Below are positions 50,932-57,888 of a stretch of DNA of 64,000 nt, piece after piece. Source of the stretch: Nocardiopsis endophytica (GTDB lineage Bacteria > Actinomycetota > Actinomycetes > Streptosporangiales > Streptosporangiaceae); assembly GCF_027706725.1 (NCBI RefSeq), contig NZ_JAQFWQ010000023.1, positions 1 through 64,000 of the forward strand, given 5' to 3'. The position numbers and the translations under genes are program-made. Every line of letters begins with the position of its first letter. Position 1 is the first letter of the stretch. The notes under the pieces are model-generated. The model was not told the origin of the DNA and did not search any database. It saw nothing but the letters and a program-made list of their open reading frames with translations.

Positions 50932-51003
50932 ACGCAGGGGCGGTGCTCGGCGGGGCCGGCCCCCCGGAGGCCGTCCCGTCCGCCCATCCCGCGGGCTCAC
51001 GGC

Positions 51004-51687
51004 TCAGTCCGTGAACTTCAGGAAGACCGACTCCTTGCGCACCTCCACGGCCATCACCGTCCGACCGGCCACGTCGACCTTGTCCCCGGTCTCGACCTCG
51101 ATCTCCTCGTCCTCATGACCCTCGGCGGAGACGAGGATGCGCGCGACGCCGTCCAGGGAGGAGCCGAGCGCGAAGGTGACGCCCTCGTGGGTGGTCCTGC
51201 GGCCCGGCAGGGCCGCGAACACCGCCGGGTCGTCCAGGGGGTCCCCGGAGGCCGACGCGCCCTGCGACGGCTCGGCGGAGGGCGAGGCGTCCTCCGAGGC
51301 GCCCGCGTCCTGATCCCCGCCGTCCTCACCGCCGCCGTCGACGGTGAGGGCCACGCCCTCCTCGTCCCGGTCGCCCTCGTCGACACGGTGCACGGTGATG
51401 CTGCGGTGCCCGGCCTCCACCGTGTCGCCCTCCCCGGCCCGGACGACCTCGGTGCCGTCGATGTCGTCGGCGCTGAGGTGCAGGGCCGCCGTCCCGTCCG
51501 AGATGCTGCCGACGCCGATGGACAGGTCGGCGTCGGTGTACTGGCCGCCCTGGGCGACGTAGACGTAGCCCTCGGGCAGGCCGCCCTTGGTGTCGTCGGG
51601 CTCCTCCGAGCAGCCGGTGAGCGCCGCGGCCGCGGCGGCGGCCGCCGTGAGCACCGCTACGGCGCGGCCGAGCGTGGACAGGGCCAT
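51004..51687 (-). CDS. Lipoprotein paired with calpain-type protein 1
   Basis: A 227-residue lipoprotein: Ala-rich signal with lipobox ALTGC (Cys near residue 26). The mature part holds two copies of one domain: first DLSIGVGSISDGTAALHLSA followed by GEGDTVEAGHRSITVHRV, then after an acidic Ser/Pro linker LGSSLDGVARILVSAEGHED and ETGDKVDVAGRTVMAVEV. The single-copy version is in the lipoprotein at 59740, which also follows a calpain gene. GGGAGG seven bases before ATG 51687; ATG 51714, overlapping the calpain stop (ATGA), is possible. Confidence 0.75.
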   Translation of the reverse strand: MALSTLGRAVAVLTAAAAAAAALTGCSEEPDDTKGGLPEGYVYVAQGGQYTDADLSIGVGSISDGTAALHLSADDIDGTEVVRAGEGDTVEAGHRSITVHRVDEGDRDEEGVALTVDGGGEDGGDQDAGASEDASPSAEPSQGASASGDPLDDPAVFAALPGRRTTHEGVTFALGSSLDGVARILVSAEGHEDEEIEVETGDKVDVAGRTVMAVEVRKESVFLKFTD

Positions 51688-51710
51688 GGCGCCACCCCTC
51701 CCATCCGGGT

Positions 51711-53132
51711 TCATCCGAGGTCCGCCGCGTGCAGGGCGGCGAAGTTCTCGTTGATCTGGTCGATGTCCAGCACGATGTCGTCGGTGTGCGAGCCCCACGG
51801 GTTCCGCACCGTGACGGTCCCGGCCTCCCGGTCCACGTCCGAGACGAAGTAGACGTGAGCGGAGACGAGCGTATCGTTCGCGTCGTCGACGAGATCGGCG
51901 CCCTCTCCGTCGAGCGGGGTGGACAGGGTGATCGACTCGCCGTTCTCGAACTTGTCCGCCAGGCCGTCCATCGTGACGTCCTCCCACGGGGGGAGCCAGT
52001 CGTCGGGGGCGTAGTCCGTCGCGCCGCCGCCGAAGGCGGTCATCGCCGCTCCGGGGTGCCAGTTCTCCAGCCGGGAGTAGTCCCCGCCCTTCATCTGCGC
52101 GTACGCCTTCTCCACGATGGCCGGCCAGATGACGGGCGGATCCTCGTTGGAGGAGGCGAACTCCGGGTTGCCCGCGGCGTCCACGGGCAGGTCCGGGGTG
52201 ACCGTGATCGACTCCTGCCCCGGGAACGTCACGGTGTAGGTGCCGTTGACGTTCTCCTTGATCATGTCCTCGATCGCGCCGGGGTCCTGGGCGGCCATCG
52301 CCCCCATGGTCGCCATCAGCCAGCAGTCGCCCAGCGACCCCTGCCTGATGTGCTCCCACTGCACGGGGTCCTGGTCGCCGGAGCCGAACAGCGTGTAGTC
52401 GTCCAGCTCCTCGTACTCCAGTGAGGAGGGGGAGTTCCCGGCCGCCGCGTCCCCCTGCACGTCGTCGAACTCGGGCTCGGTGAAGAAGTAGGCGTCGGAC
52501 TCGTCGAGCTTGCGGAGGGTGTCGAGGTGGGCGGTGCGCCGCACGCTCTCCAGCCAGTCGAAGTACTCCTGCTCCATCGGCATCGGCCCGCTCTCGAAGA
52601 GCCGGTACAGGTCCTCCTCGGACATGTCCCTGACGACGCCACCGAACTCCTCGGGGCTCAGGTCCTGGAAGACGTCCCACGCGCAGGCCGACACGTACCA
52701 CGGGACCTCGTCCTCGGGGCTCCAGTTGGACAGGCACTCGTCCAACTCCTCGACGGCCGCGTCGACCGCCTCGGGGTCGGCGTTGTCCGGATCGGCCCCT
52801 TGGGACTCGGGGGCGGGCGGGCCGGCGGGGTGGCCCGGGGGCGGCGCGGGGTCGTAGCCGGAGTCGGAATCCGACCCGGAGTCGGAGGAGCCGCCTCCCT
52901 CGTCGGGGGCGGCCTGGTTCCAGTACTGCGGTTCGTCCCCGCTCTCGTCGGCCGGTGCGCCGTCGGAGCCGGGGGCGCCGATGCGTTCCAGCCCGGTCTC
53001 GAAGAGGGAGGCCACCCGGGCGGGGACGCCCAGCCCGAAGACGCCGACGACGACCGCCGAGACGAGCAGGATGACCGCGCCGTACTCCAAGAAGGACGCG
53101 CCGCGGTCGCCGTGTTTCCGTGGGGGGATCAC
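51711..53132 (-). CDS. Flp-leader calpain-family cysteine peptidase 1
   Basis: A 473-residue protein. Leader: GDRG-ASFLEYGAVILLVSAVVV, class III prepilin motif and helix (about 17-37). Then an acidic Ser/Asp/Pro linker to about residue 115. The C-terminal 220 residues are a calpain (C2) core: QGSLGDC270WLMATMGAMA, His in VSAH426VYFV and Asn in VRN444PWG, so the full Cys-His-Asn triad is present. It should cleave proteins in the target cell or in the envelope. GTG 53132 has AGGTGG six bases upstream. Its stop overlaps or abuts the lipoprotein gene. Confidence 0.85.
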   Translation of the reverse strand: MIPPRKHGDRGASFLEYGAVILLVSAVVVGVFGLGVPARVASLFETGLERIGAPGSDGAPADESGDEPQYWNQAAPDEGGGSSDSGSDSDSGYDPAPPPGHPAGPPAPESQGADPDNADPEAVDAAVEELDECLSNWSPEDEVPWYVSACAWDVFQDLSPEEFGGVVRDMSEEDLYRLFESGPMPMEQEYFDWLESVRRTAHLDTLRKLDESDAYFFTEPEFDDVQGDAAAGNSPSSLEYEELDDYTLFGSGDQDPVQWEHIRQGSLGDCWLMATMGAMAAQDPGAIEDMIKENVNGTYTVTFPGQESITVTPDLPVDAAGNPEFASSNEDPPVIWPAIVEKAYAQMKGGDYSRLENWHPGAAMTAFGGGATDYAPDDWLPPWEDVTMDGLADKFENGESITLSTPLDGEGADLVDDANDTLVSAHVYFVSDVDREAGTVTVRNPWGSHTDDIVLDIDQINENFAALHAADLG

Positions 53133-53226
53133 GCGGAACCACCTGTGGGTTCAGAACCGCCGACCCGCGGCGGTGGTGGGGGGAGCAGATCGAGAAAACG
53201 CTATCCGCCGCCGCACACCGTTCCTA

Positions 53227-53240
53227 GGGCCCCGGGGCCC
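53227..53240 (-). promoter_or_regulatory. GGGCCC box pair upstream of calpain gene 1
   Basis: GGGCCC at 53227 and 53235, read on the coding strand as TTGGGCCCC-GGGGCCC, about 95 bp before the start at 53132. Confidence 0.5.
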
Positions 53241-53324
53241 AAGTGCATTCCGTGACGTTCCGATCGCGGCCGAACACGGAAGAAGATGAAAATGTGAGGC
53301 GTCAATCGACCATTTCACGCCAGG

Positions 53325-53714
53325 ATGGCGTTCATGTTCGCATTGGCATTGGTCCTGGAGAAGGAGCTCTCGCCTGAAGGGGCCGCCCGGTTGCGGGGGC
53401 TGGCGTTGGAGCGGACCGGCGTCGAACCCGTCGAGCGGCCGGTCCGGGTCGGCACCTTGTGGAAACTCCCTCTCGGCGAGGATCCTCGGCCGGATCCGTT
53501 GTTCCAGCGTCTCCTGCGGCTCGGCGACGACGGTGCGCGGCTGGTCGCGGATCTGGCGTCGGGGGACACGGTCCTGTCCCTCGTGCAGGAGATCGACGAT
53601 CCCGACGACGGGATGCAGAAGGGCATCCACCTTCCCTGGGAGGTCGCGGCGTGGGCCGCGGCGGCGGGCGCGTCGGTGGACATCGACCAGTACATCGACG
53701 TCGAACCGGAGTAG
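53325..53714 (+). CDS. Hypothetical protein of 129 residues
   Basis: A soluble protein: AFMFALALVLEKELSPEGAA, EDPRPDPLFQRLLRLGDDGA, QKGIHLPWEVAAWAAAAGAS, ending in an acidic DIDQYIDVEPE. No family recognised; size and charge would fit an immunity protein for the neighbouring loci. It is convergent with the immunity gene at 53722, 8 bp apart. ATG 53325, alternative ATG 53334; neither has a strong ribosome site. Confidence 0.55.
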   Translation: MAFMFALALVLEKELSPEGAARLRGLALERTGVEPVERPVRVGTLWKLPLGEDPRPDPLFQRLLRLGDDGARLVADLASGDTVLSLVQEIDDPDDGMQKGIHLPWEVAAWAAAAGASVDIDQYIDVEPE

Positions 53715-53721
53715 GGCGGGC

Positions 53722-54183
53722 TCAGGCCTGTGGGTCCTCCTGCCATTCCGCGTGGAGGTCGGTGCAGGCGATGGTCACCCGCCCCCACCGGAACGCGATC
53801 TCGTGGGTGCAGCCCTCGGCGGCGGGGAGGACCTCGTCGAGCATCACGTCGCCCAGCCCGACCAGTCCGTCCCCGTCGTCGCTGTCGACGGTGAAGGCCT
53901 CGGCCCCTGTGTAGGTGAGCGTGAGCCCAGCGTCGTGCTTGAAGGGGTTGGGGGCGAACCGGAGGCGCAGTGGTGCGTCGTCGCCGAGAGGCAGGTCCAC
54001 CCGCGCGAGCTTCAGGTCCTTGACGCACCGGCGCGAGTAGTAGTTGTAGTGGCCGGCCTCGGACGCGAACGCCCTCGCGCCTTCGGGAAGGTCCGGCACC
54101 AGCTCAGGGAGCCGTTCCAGGTACACCTGGGGGTTGCTCCAGTACGAGCCGTCACCCGTCCTGTAGGCCTCCACGTACTTCAC
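53722..54183 (-). CDS. Candidate immunity protein for the 54183 toxin
   Basis: A 153-residue protein that starts one base inside the toxin stop (TAGTG, GTG 54183), with GGAGG six bases upstream in the toxin gene, so the two are translated together. It is alpha/beta: YVEAYRTGDGSYWSNPQVYL, AGHYNYYSRRCVKDLKLARV, a beta-rich centre and an acidic TDLHAEWQEDPQA tail. No family recognised; the role is inferred from coupling. Confidence 0.68.
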   Translation of the reverse strand: MKYVEAYRTGDGSYWSNPQVYLERLPELVPDLPEGARAFASEAGHYNYYSRRCVKDLKLARVDLPLGDDAPLRLRFAPNPFKHDAGLTLTYTGAEAFTVDSDDGDGLVGLGDVMLDEVLPAAEGCTHEIAFRWGRVTIACTDLHAEWQEDPQA

Positions 54184-55442
54184 TAGCAGCCTCCCCCAAG
54201 GCGGTTGCGCTTCCAGTCGTCGCCCTTGACGCTGTCGCCTTCCTTAAGCCGCCCGGTCTTGCGCATGGTATCGACGGCGATCCCCTTCAGACGGTTCTCG
54301 ACCGCGTCCGGCACATCCGGGACGCCCCTGTGGCGGTGCTTATTGAACCACCCATTGCTGCCGTAGACGCCGACCTCCTTGCCCTTGTAGTAGACGTGGA
54401 TCTCGAAGTCGACGTTCTTCCCCATCGGGAAGGTGTCCCTGCGGGCCGTCCAGTCCCCGCCGAGGAGGTTGATGTTGTCCTGGAGGTCCTTCTTGACCGG
54501 GATGACGACGTCGGGCTCGCCGGTGTAGAAGCCGTCCTCGATGCCCGTTGCCGGGCCCGTGGCGGCACCGGGGCCCGTTCCCGTGAGGGCGCCGTCGGTC
54601 CCGAGGGGCCTGAGGACCGGACCGCCGTCCACGACCGCGCCAGAGGCCGGGGTCCACACGAACCCCCGGCTGGGGACCGGGCAGGTGCGCGTCACCTTGT
54701 TGTCGTCCGCGCGCTTCTTGACGTCGTCGACGGCCTGGCGGGCGTCGTCCAGCCGCGACTTCGCGGCCGACTTGGCCTTCTTGCTCTTGCGGTAGCGCTG
54801 CCAGAGGTTGTAGATCTTCTTGCTGTTCTTGCCCAGCTTGTACAGCTTTCCGATGGCGGTGAAGCCCAGGACCGAGCTCAGGCAGGCGATGATGTCGCCC
54901 TCGGTGAGGCACTTCTTGGCATCGGTGTAGCCGACGATGTCCAGGAGGATCTCCATCAGGAGGTCGTAGGCGTCGTCGGACTCGGCCGCGTCCATCTCGG
55001 CCTCGGCCGCGGTCAGCTCCTCGTAGGCGTCGAGGAGGGCCTCCCCGTCCTTCTGGGAGTAGACCTCGACGGTCTTGCCCTCCTCCTCGGACTCCTCGTC
55101 TCCCGCGTCCTCGTCCTCGGCGCCGTCGGCGTCCTCGCCGTCCTCGTTCTCCTCCGTGCCGTCGCCGGAGTCCTCGTCCTCACCTGCTCCGTCACCATCC
55201 TCGGCGCCGTCCTGACCGCCGCCGGAGCCGTCGCCGCCCTGGCCGTCGTCGGGCGGAGCCGCGGAGGTCCCGCAGTCGTCCCTGTCAGGGTCGATGGCGC
55301 ACAGGGCGTTGATGTAGAGCTCTTGTGTGCGGGTCGGCAGGCCGAACGCCATCACCGCGGTCACGATCGTGGCGACCAGCAGGAACAGCGCCCCGTACTC
55401 GATCTTGAAGCCGCCCTGTTCACCCCTCCAGACCCAGCGCAC
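54183..55442 (-). CDS. Flp-leader polymorphic toxin with an unrecognised C-terminal domain
   Basis: A 419-residue toxin with the same trunk as 33869 and 57889: RWVWRGEQG-GFKIEYGALFLL leader, LPTRTQELYINALC, an acidic Gly/Asp/Glu linker, CLTEGDIIACL and a Lys/Arg-rich helix. The last about 100 residues are different: FEIHVYYKGKEVGVYGSNGW, FNKHRHRG, and a helix with RLKGIAVDTMRKTGRLKEGD. The His-rich part suggests a nuclease, but I cannot name the family. GGGAGGGG lies six bases before GTG 55442. The immunity gene overlaps its stop. Confidence 0.75.
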   Translation of the reverse strand: MRWVWRGEQGGFKIEYGALFLLVATIVTAVMAFGLPTRTQELYINALCAIDPDRDDCGTSAAPPDDGQGGDGSGGGQDGAEDGDGAGEDEDSGDGTEENEDGEDADGAEDEDAGDEESEEEGKTVEVYSQKDGEALLDAYEELTAAEAEMDAAESDDAYDLLMEILLDIVGYTDAKKCLTEGDIIACLSSVLGFTAIGKLYKLGKNSKKIYNLWQRYRKSKKAKSAAKSRLDDARQAVDDVKKRADDNKVTRTCPVPSRGFVWTPASGAVVDGGPVLRPLGTDGALTGTGPGAATGPATGIEDGFYTGEPDVVIPVKKDLQDNINLLGGDWTARRDTFPMGKNVDFEIHVYYKGKEVGVYGSNGWFNKHRHRGVPDVPDAVENRLKGIAVDTMRKTGRLKEGDSVKGDDWKRNRLGGGC

Positions 55443-55540
55443 TCCCCGCCCCTCCCTCTGGTCGCCCCCGTCCACCACCGCCATTGCGGCGGTGATGGGG
55501 TGACGGTAGAGCGAGGTGTTACCGGGCGGTAAGAGTCCGT

Positions 55541-55558
55541 GGGCCCCGATCTGGGCCC
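55541..55558 (-). promoter_or_regulatory. GGGCCC box pair upstream of the 54183 toxin
   Basis: GGGCCC at 55541 and 55553, 12 bp apart, coding strand TTTGGGCCC-AGATC-GGGGCCC, about 100 bp before the start at 55442. Confidence 0.55.
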
Positions 55559-55609
55559 AAATGGTGTGCTATGGGGTTATCGCCGGGCTCGGGTGCGGTT
55601 CGGGAGCCC

Positions 55610-56167
55610 TCACTTCTGTTCCATGCCGCCGATCGCGGACTGGACCTGTTCCCACATGTCCGACACCACCGGGATCTCCGGTCCTCCCGCCGACTCGGCC
55701 TCCGGGTCGAAGCACGGGGAGCTCGCGCTGATGGACAGCTCGTCCTCGTCGGTGGAGCTGCTGACGGCCATGCGGAAGCCGTCGTCGTTGCGGAACAGGA
55801 CGTACATCTCCTCGGGGCGCATGTCCTCCTGGAGCGTGTACCCCCGGTTGCCCCAATGGTCGACCAGGGCCTCGGCCGCCTCGGCCTCCTTCTCCTCGGT
55901 GCCGACGGGGACCTGGTAGCTCTTGGAGACCTGCTGCTCATCGGTCTTGCAGGGGTCGCTCACGGCCGGCAGGAGCGCCTCCTCGTCCATGGCCGAGTCC
56001 CCGGGCAGGGCACGGACCGCCGAGGCGATGTACTGCGAGGTGCGCTCCTCGGCGCGCTCCTCGGTCAGCACTCCCTCAGGCTCGGGCGCCGCGTAGTAGT
56101 AGATGCCGGCGGCCGCTCCCACGACCACCAATACGGTGATGCAACCGGCGCCCCTCATTCTTCCCAT
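55610..56167 (-). CDS. Membrane-anchored secreted protein, unknown
   Basis: A 185-residue protein with one N-terminal helix (CITVLVVVGAAAGIYYYAAP, residues about 8-28) and an acidic extracellular-type domain (EERTSQYIASAVRALPGDSA, DPCKTDEQQVSKSY, ALVDHWGNRGYTLQED, PCFDPEAESAGG) with two Cys that could pair. No family recognised. GGAGG nine bases before ATG 56167. It is upstream of the 54183 toxin on the same strand, with its own box cluster at 56448. Confidence 0.62.
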   Translation of the reverse strand: MGRMRGAGCITVLVVVGAAAGIYYYAAPEPEGVLTEERAEERTSQYIASAVRALPGDSAMDEEALLPAVSDPCKTDEQQVSKSYQVPVGTEEKEAEAAEALVDHWGNRGYTLQEDMRPEEMYVLFRNDDGFRMAVSSSTDEDELSISASSPCFDPEAESAGGPEIPVVSDMWEQVQSAIGGMEQK

Positions 56168-56447
56168 TTCCGGGATCCTCCGAATCCGCTCCTGCCGGGC
56201 ACCCTGCCCGCGTGCGCACGCCGCACCGCCTCGACCGCAGAGCGCGATGGACCCGTACCCCGAAAAGGGGTGGGCCCACGGCACACGGCCGAGGGGAGCG
56301 GCGCGGTCACGCCGACGGATCGCCGACGAAGAGCGGGGAAGGCGCCGATCCCGGCGGCAGGGGGACGCGAACGGACGCGGACCCCTGACCTCCGGCTATT
56401 TCAGTACTCGTACCTTCGAGGCTAGGCATCGGCGGAGCAGGCCAAGA

Positions 56448-56498
56448 AGACCCAACCGGTCCCAAATCGGACCCGTGGATTTGGGTCCCATTAGGCCC
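56448..56498 (-). promoter_or_regulatory. GGnCCC box cluster upstream of the 55610 gene
   Basis: Five boxes: AGACCC (56448), GGTCCC (56458), GGACCC (56469), GGTCCC (56484) and AGGCCC (56493). They are spaced 9-15 bp and several are flanked by AAA, like the GGGCCC clusters but with A or T in the middle. About 280 bp before the start codon. Confidence 0.45.
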
Positions 56499-56549
56499 GC
56501 TCCACCGGTTTGACGTGCGAGTTCCCACCTCAAGGGAGGGGTCGGGAAG

Positions 56550-56575
56550 GGGAGGGCCCAGTGCAGGGCCCTCCC
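56550..56575 (-). terminator. Terminator of the HINT-toxin operon
   Basis: A perfect 10-bp stem GGGAGGGCCC with a 6-base loop, next to the minus-strand stop at 56577. Confidence 0.8.
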
Positions 56576-56576
56576 G

Positions 56577-57341
56577 TCACAGGGTGATCTCCTCGAAGTC
56601 CGCCAAGGCGGATGCGCAATGGACTCCGAGCCGGTCCCCGGTCGATTCGAAAACGAAATCGAAGCGATATCCGTCCCCGTCGGCCCGTCCGCGGATCTCG
56701 TCGATGAACGCCTCCCCGTGGAGCCGCCCGCCGTCGGAGAGTAGGCGCAGGTCCGATACCTCCTGCAGGATGAGCAGGTGGGGGACGAGGTCGGCGTCCG
56801 GGTCGTCGTCCCCGGGCTCGACCAGCAGGGACAGCGATGCCCGCTTGGAGGGCAGGTCCAGGTGGACCGACTCGAACCGACCGCCCCACAAGCCGGTCAG
56901 GGCTCCGGGGAGCGGGTCCGGCGCGCCGCCGGGGGCCGGGTCCGCGGCCGCCGGGTCGCGGGGCAGCACCGCCACGCCGTCCAGGGTGACCTCCGCGGCG
57001 TCGATCACCAGCTGGTTGTCGTCGTCGTTCAGCCAGACGGACACCCGGTGGCGGCCGGCGACCCGCTCCGCGTAGATCTCGGCCGCCTCGACCCGCAGCC
57101 ACGGCCCCTCCACGGAGTCGAACCAGCGGAAGGACGACACATCGTGGAAGACGACCTGGTGGGCGCTGACCTCCGCCCCGGCGGGACGGGACCCGTCCAC
57201 GACCACGATCGACAGCGTCACCCGGCGGGCCAGCACATCGACCCCGACCGATTCCAGCTGCCCCGCCCAGACGCCTCCCAGTACCTCGGTCGCCTCAGCG
57301 GCCCGGAACGGCCGGTCGGACCGGCACGGGTGCGCGGCCAT
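56577..57341 (-). CDS. Second candidate immunity protein, internally duplicated
   Basis: A 254-residue soluble protein made of two similar halves. Half 1: GVWAGQLESVGVDVLARRVT, LSIVVVDGSRPAGAEV, then VVFHDVSSFRWFD. Half 2: GLWGGRFESVHLDLPSKRAS, LSLLVEPGDDDPDADL, then LLILQEVSDLRLL. Each half ends in a beta-rich stretch. It follows the toxin and first immunity gene with a 25-bp gap and AAGGAG nine bases before ATG 57341. Immunity role is inferred from position. Confidence 0.68.
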   Translation of the reverse strand: MAAHPCRSDRPFRAAEATEVLGGVWAGQLESVGVDVLARRVTLSIVVVDGSRPAGAEVSAHQVVFHDVSSFRWFDSVEGPWLRVEAAEIYAERVAGRHRVSVWLNDDDNQLVIDAAEVTLDGVAVLPRDPAAADPAPGGAPDPLPGALTGLWGGRFESVHLDLPSKRASLSLLVEPGDDDPDADLVPHLLILQEVSDLRLLSDGGRLHGEAFIDEIRGRADGDGYRFDFVFESTGDRLGVHCASALADFEEITL

Positions 57342-57366
57342 GGCCGTCGGCTCCTTCCTGGAGCGG

Positions 57367-57825
57367 TCAGTTCCGCAGGTCGGCCAGCTGCCGGGTCTCG
57401 ACGGTGTACGCCCCCGGGAGGATGCGCTCCATCTCCGAGAAGAAGACCTCGGCGGCTTCGGCGAGTGCCGCCGTGAACTCCGCCTCGGCGACATCGGCGG
57501 TGCGCACATCCGATGCGTCGACCTTGACGGTGACGAGGAGGCGCCCCGGAGCGGTCCGTTGGAACACGAGCTCGATGGGTTGGTCGGGGAAGTAGGTCCG
57601 GACCCGGCGCTCTGAGCGCAGGTCCGACAGCATCGTCAGGATGTAGGCCCAGAGCTGGTCGACGTAGTCCCACAGCGCGGTGTCGAGGAGAACGGTGCCG
57701 TCGACCGCGAGGTCGATCGCGCCCTCGACATAGTCCGGGTCCTCGACTCCGCCCTGCCACCGGTCCAGCGGGATGAACGCCCCGTCGGAGGACTTGAGGA
57801 ATGACGCGATTTCGATCCGGTGCAT
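57367..57825 (-). CDS. Candidate immunity protein for the HINT toxin
   Basis: A 152-residue acidic protein directly after the HINT toxin on the same strand (63-bp gap with a hairpin). Sequence: RIEIASFLKSSDGAFIPLDR, AIDLAVDGTVLLDTALWDYV, then PIELVFQRTAPGRLLVTVKV and helix FTAALAEAAEVFFSEMERIL. No family recognised. ATG 57825 with AGGA five bases upstream. Position is the main evidence. Confidence 0.68.
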   Translation of the reverse strand: MHRIEIASFLKSSDGAFIPLDRWQGGVEDPDYVEGAIDLAVDGTVLLDTALWDYVDQLWAYILTMLSDLRSERRVRTYFPDQPIELVFQRTAPGRLLVTVKVDASDVRTADVAEAEFTAALAEAAEVFFSEMERILPGAYTVETRQLADLRN

Positions 57826-57840
57826 GCTCTTCCTAGGAGT

Positions 57841-57887
57841 CCGAGGACGCCCCGGGGCCGGGAGCGGCTCCGGGGCGCGGGGCCTCG
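57841..57887 (-). terminator. Hairpin between the HINT toxin and its immunity gene
   Basis: An outer CCGAGG/CCTCGG pair and an inner CGCCCCGG/CCGGGGCG pair make a two-part stem right after the toxin stop at 57889. It may attenuate rather than end transcription. Confidence 0.55.
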
Positions 57888-57888
57888 G

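Larger units (their letters stand above)
56168..56576. other. Intergenic stretch with boxes and a terminator
   Basis: A 409-bp gap. It holds the box cluster at 56448-56498 (for the 55610 gene) and the terminator at 56550-56575 (for the immunity gene at 56577). No further gene seen. Confidence 0.5.
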
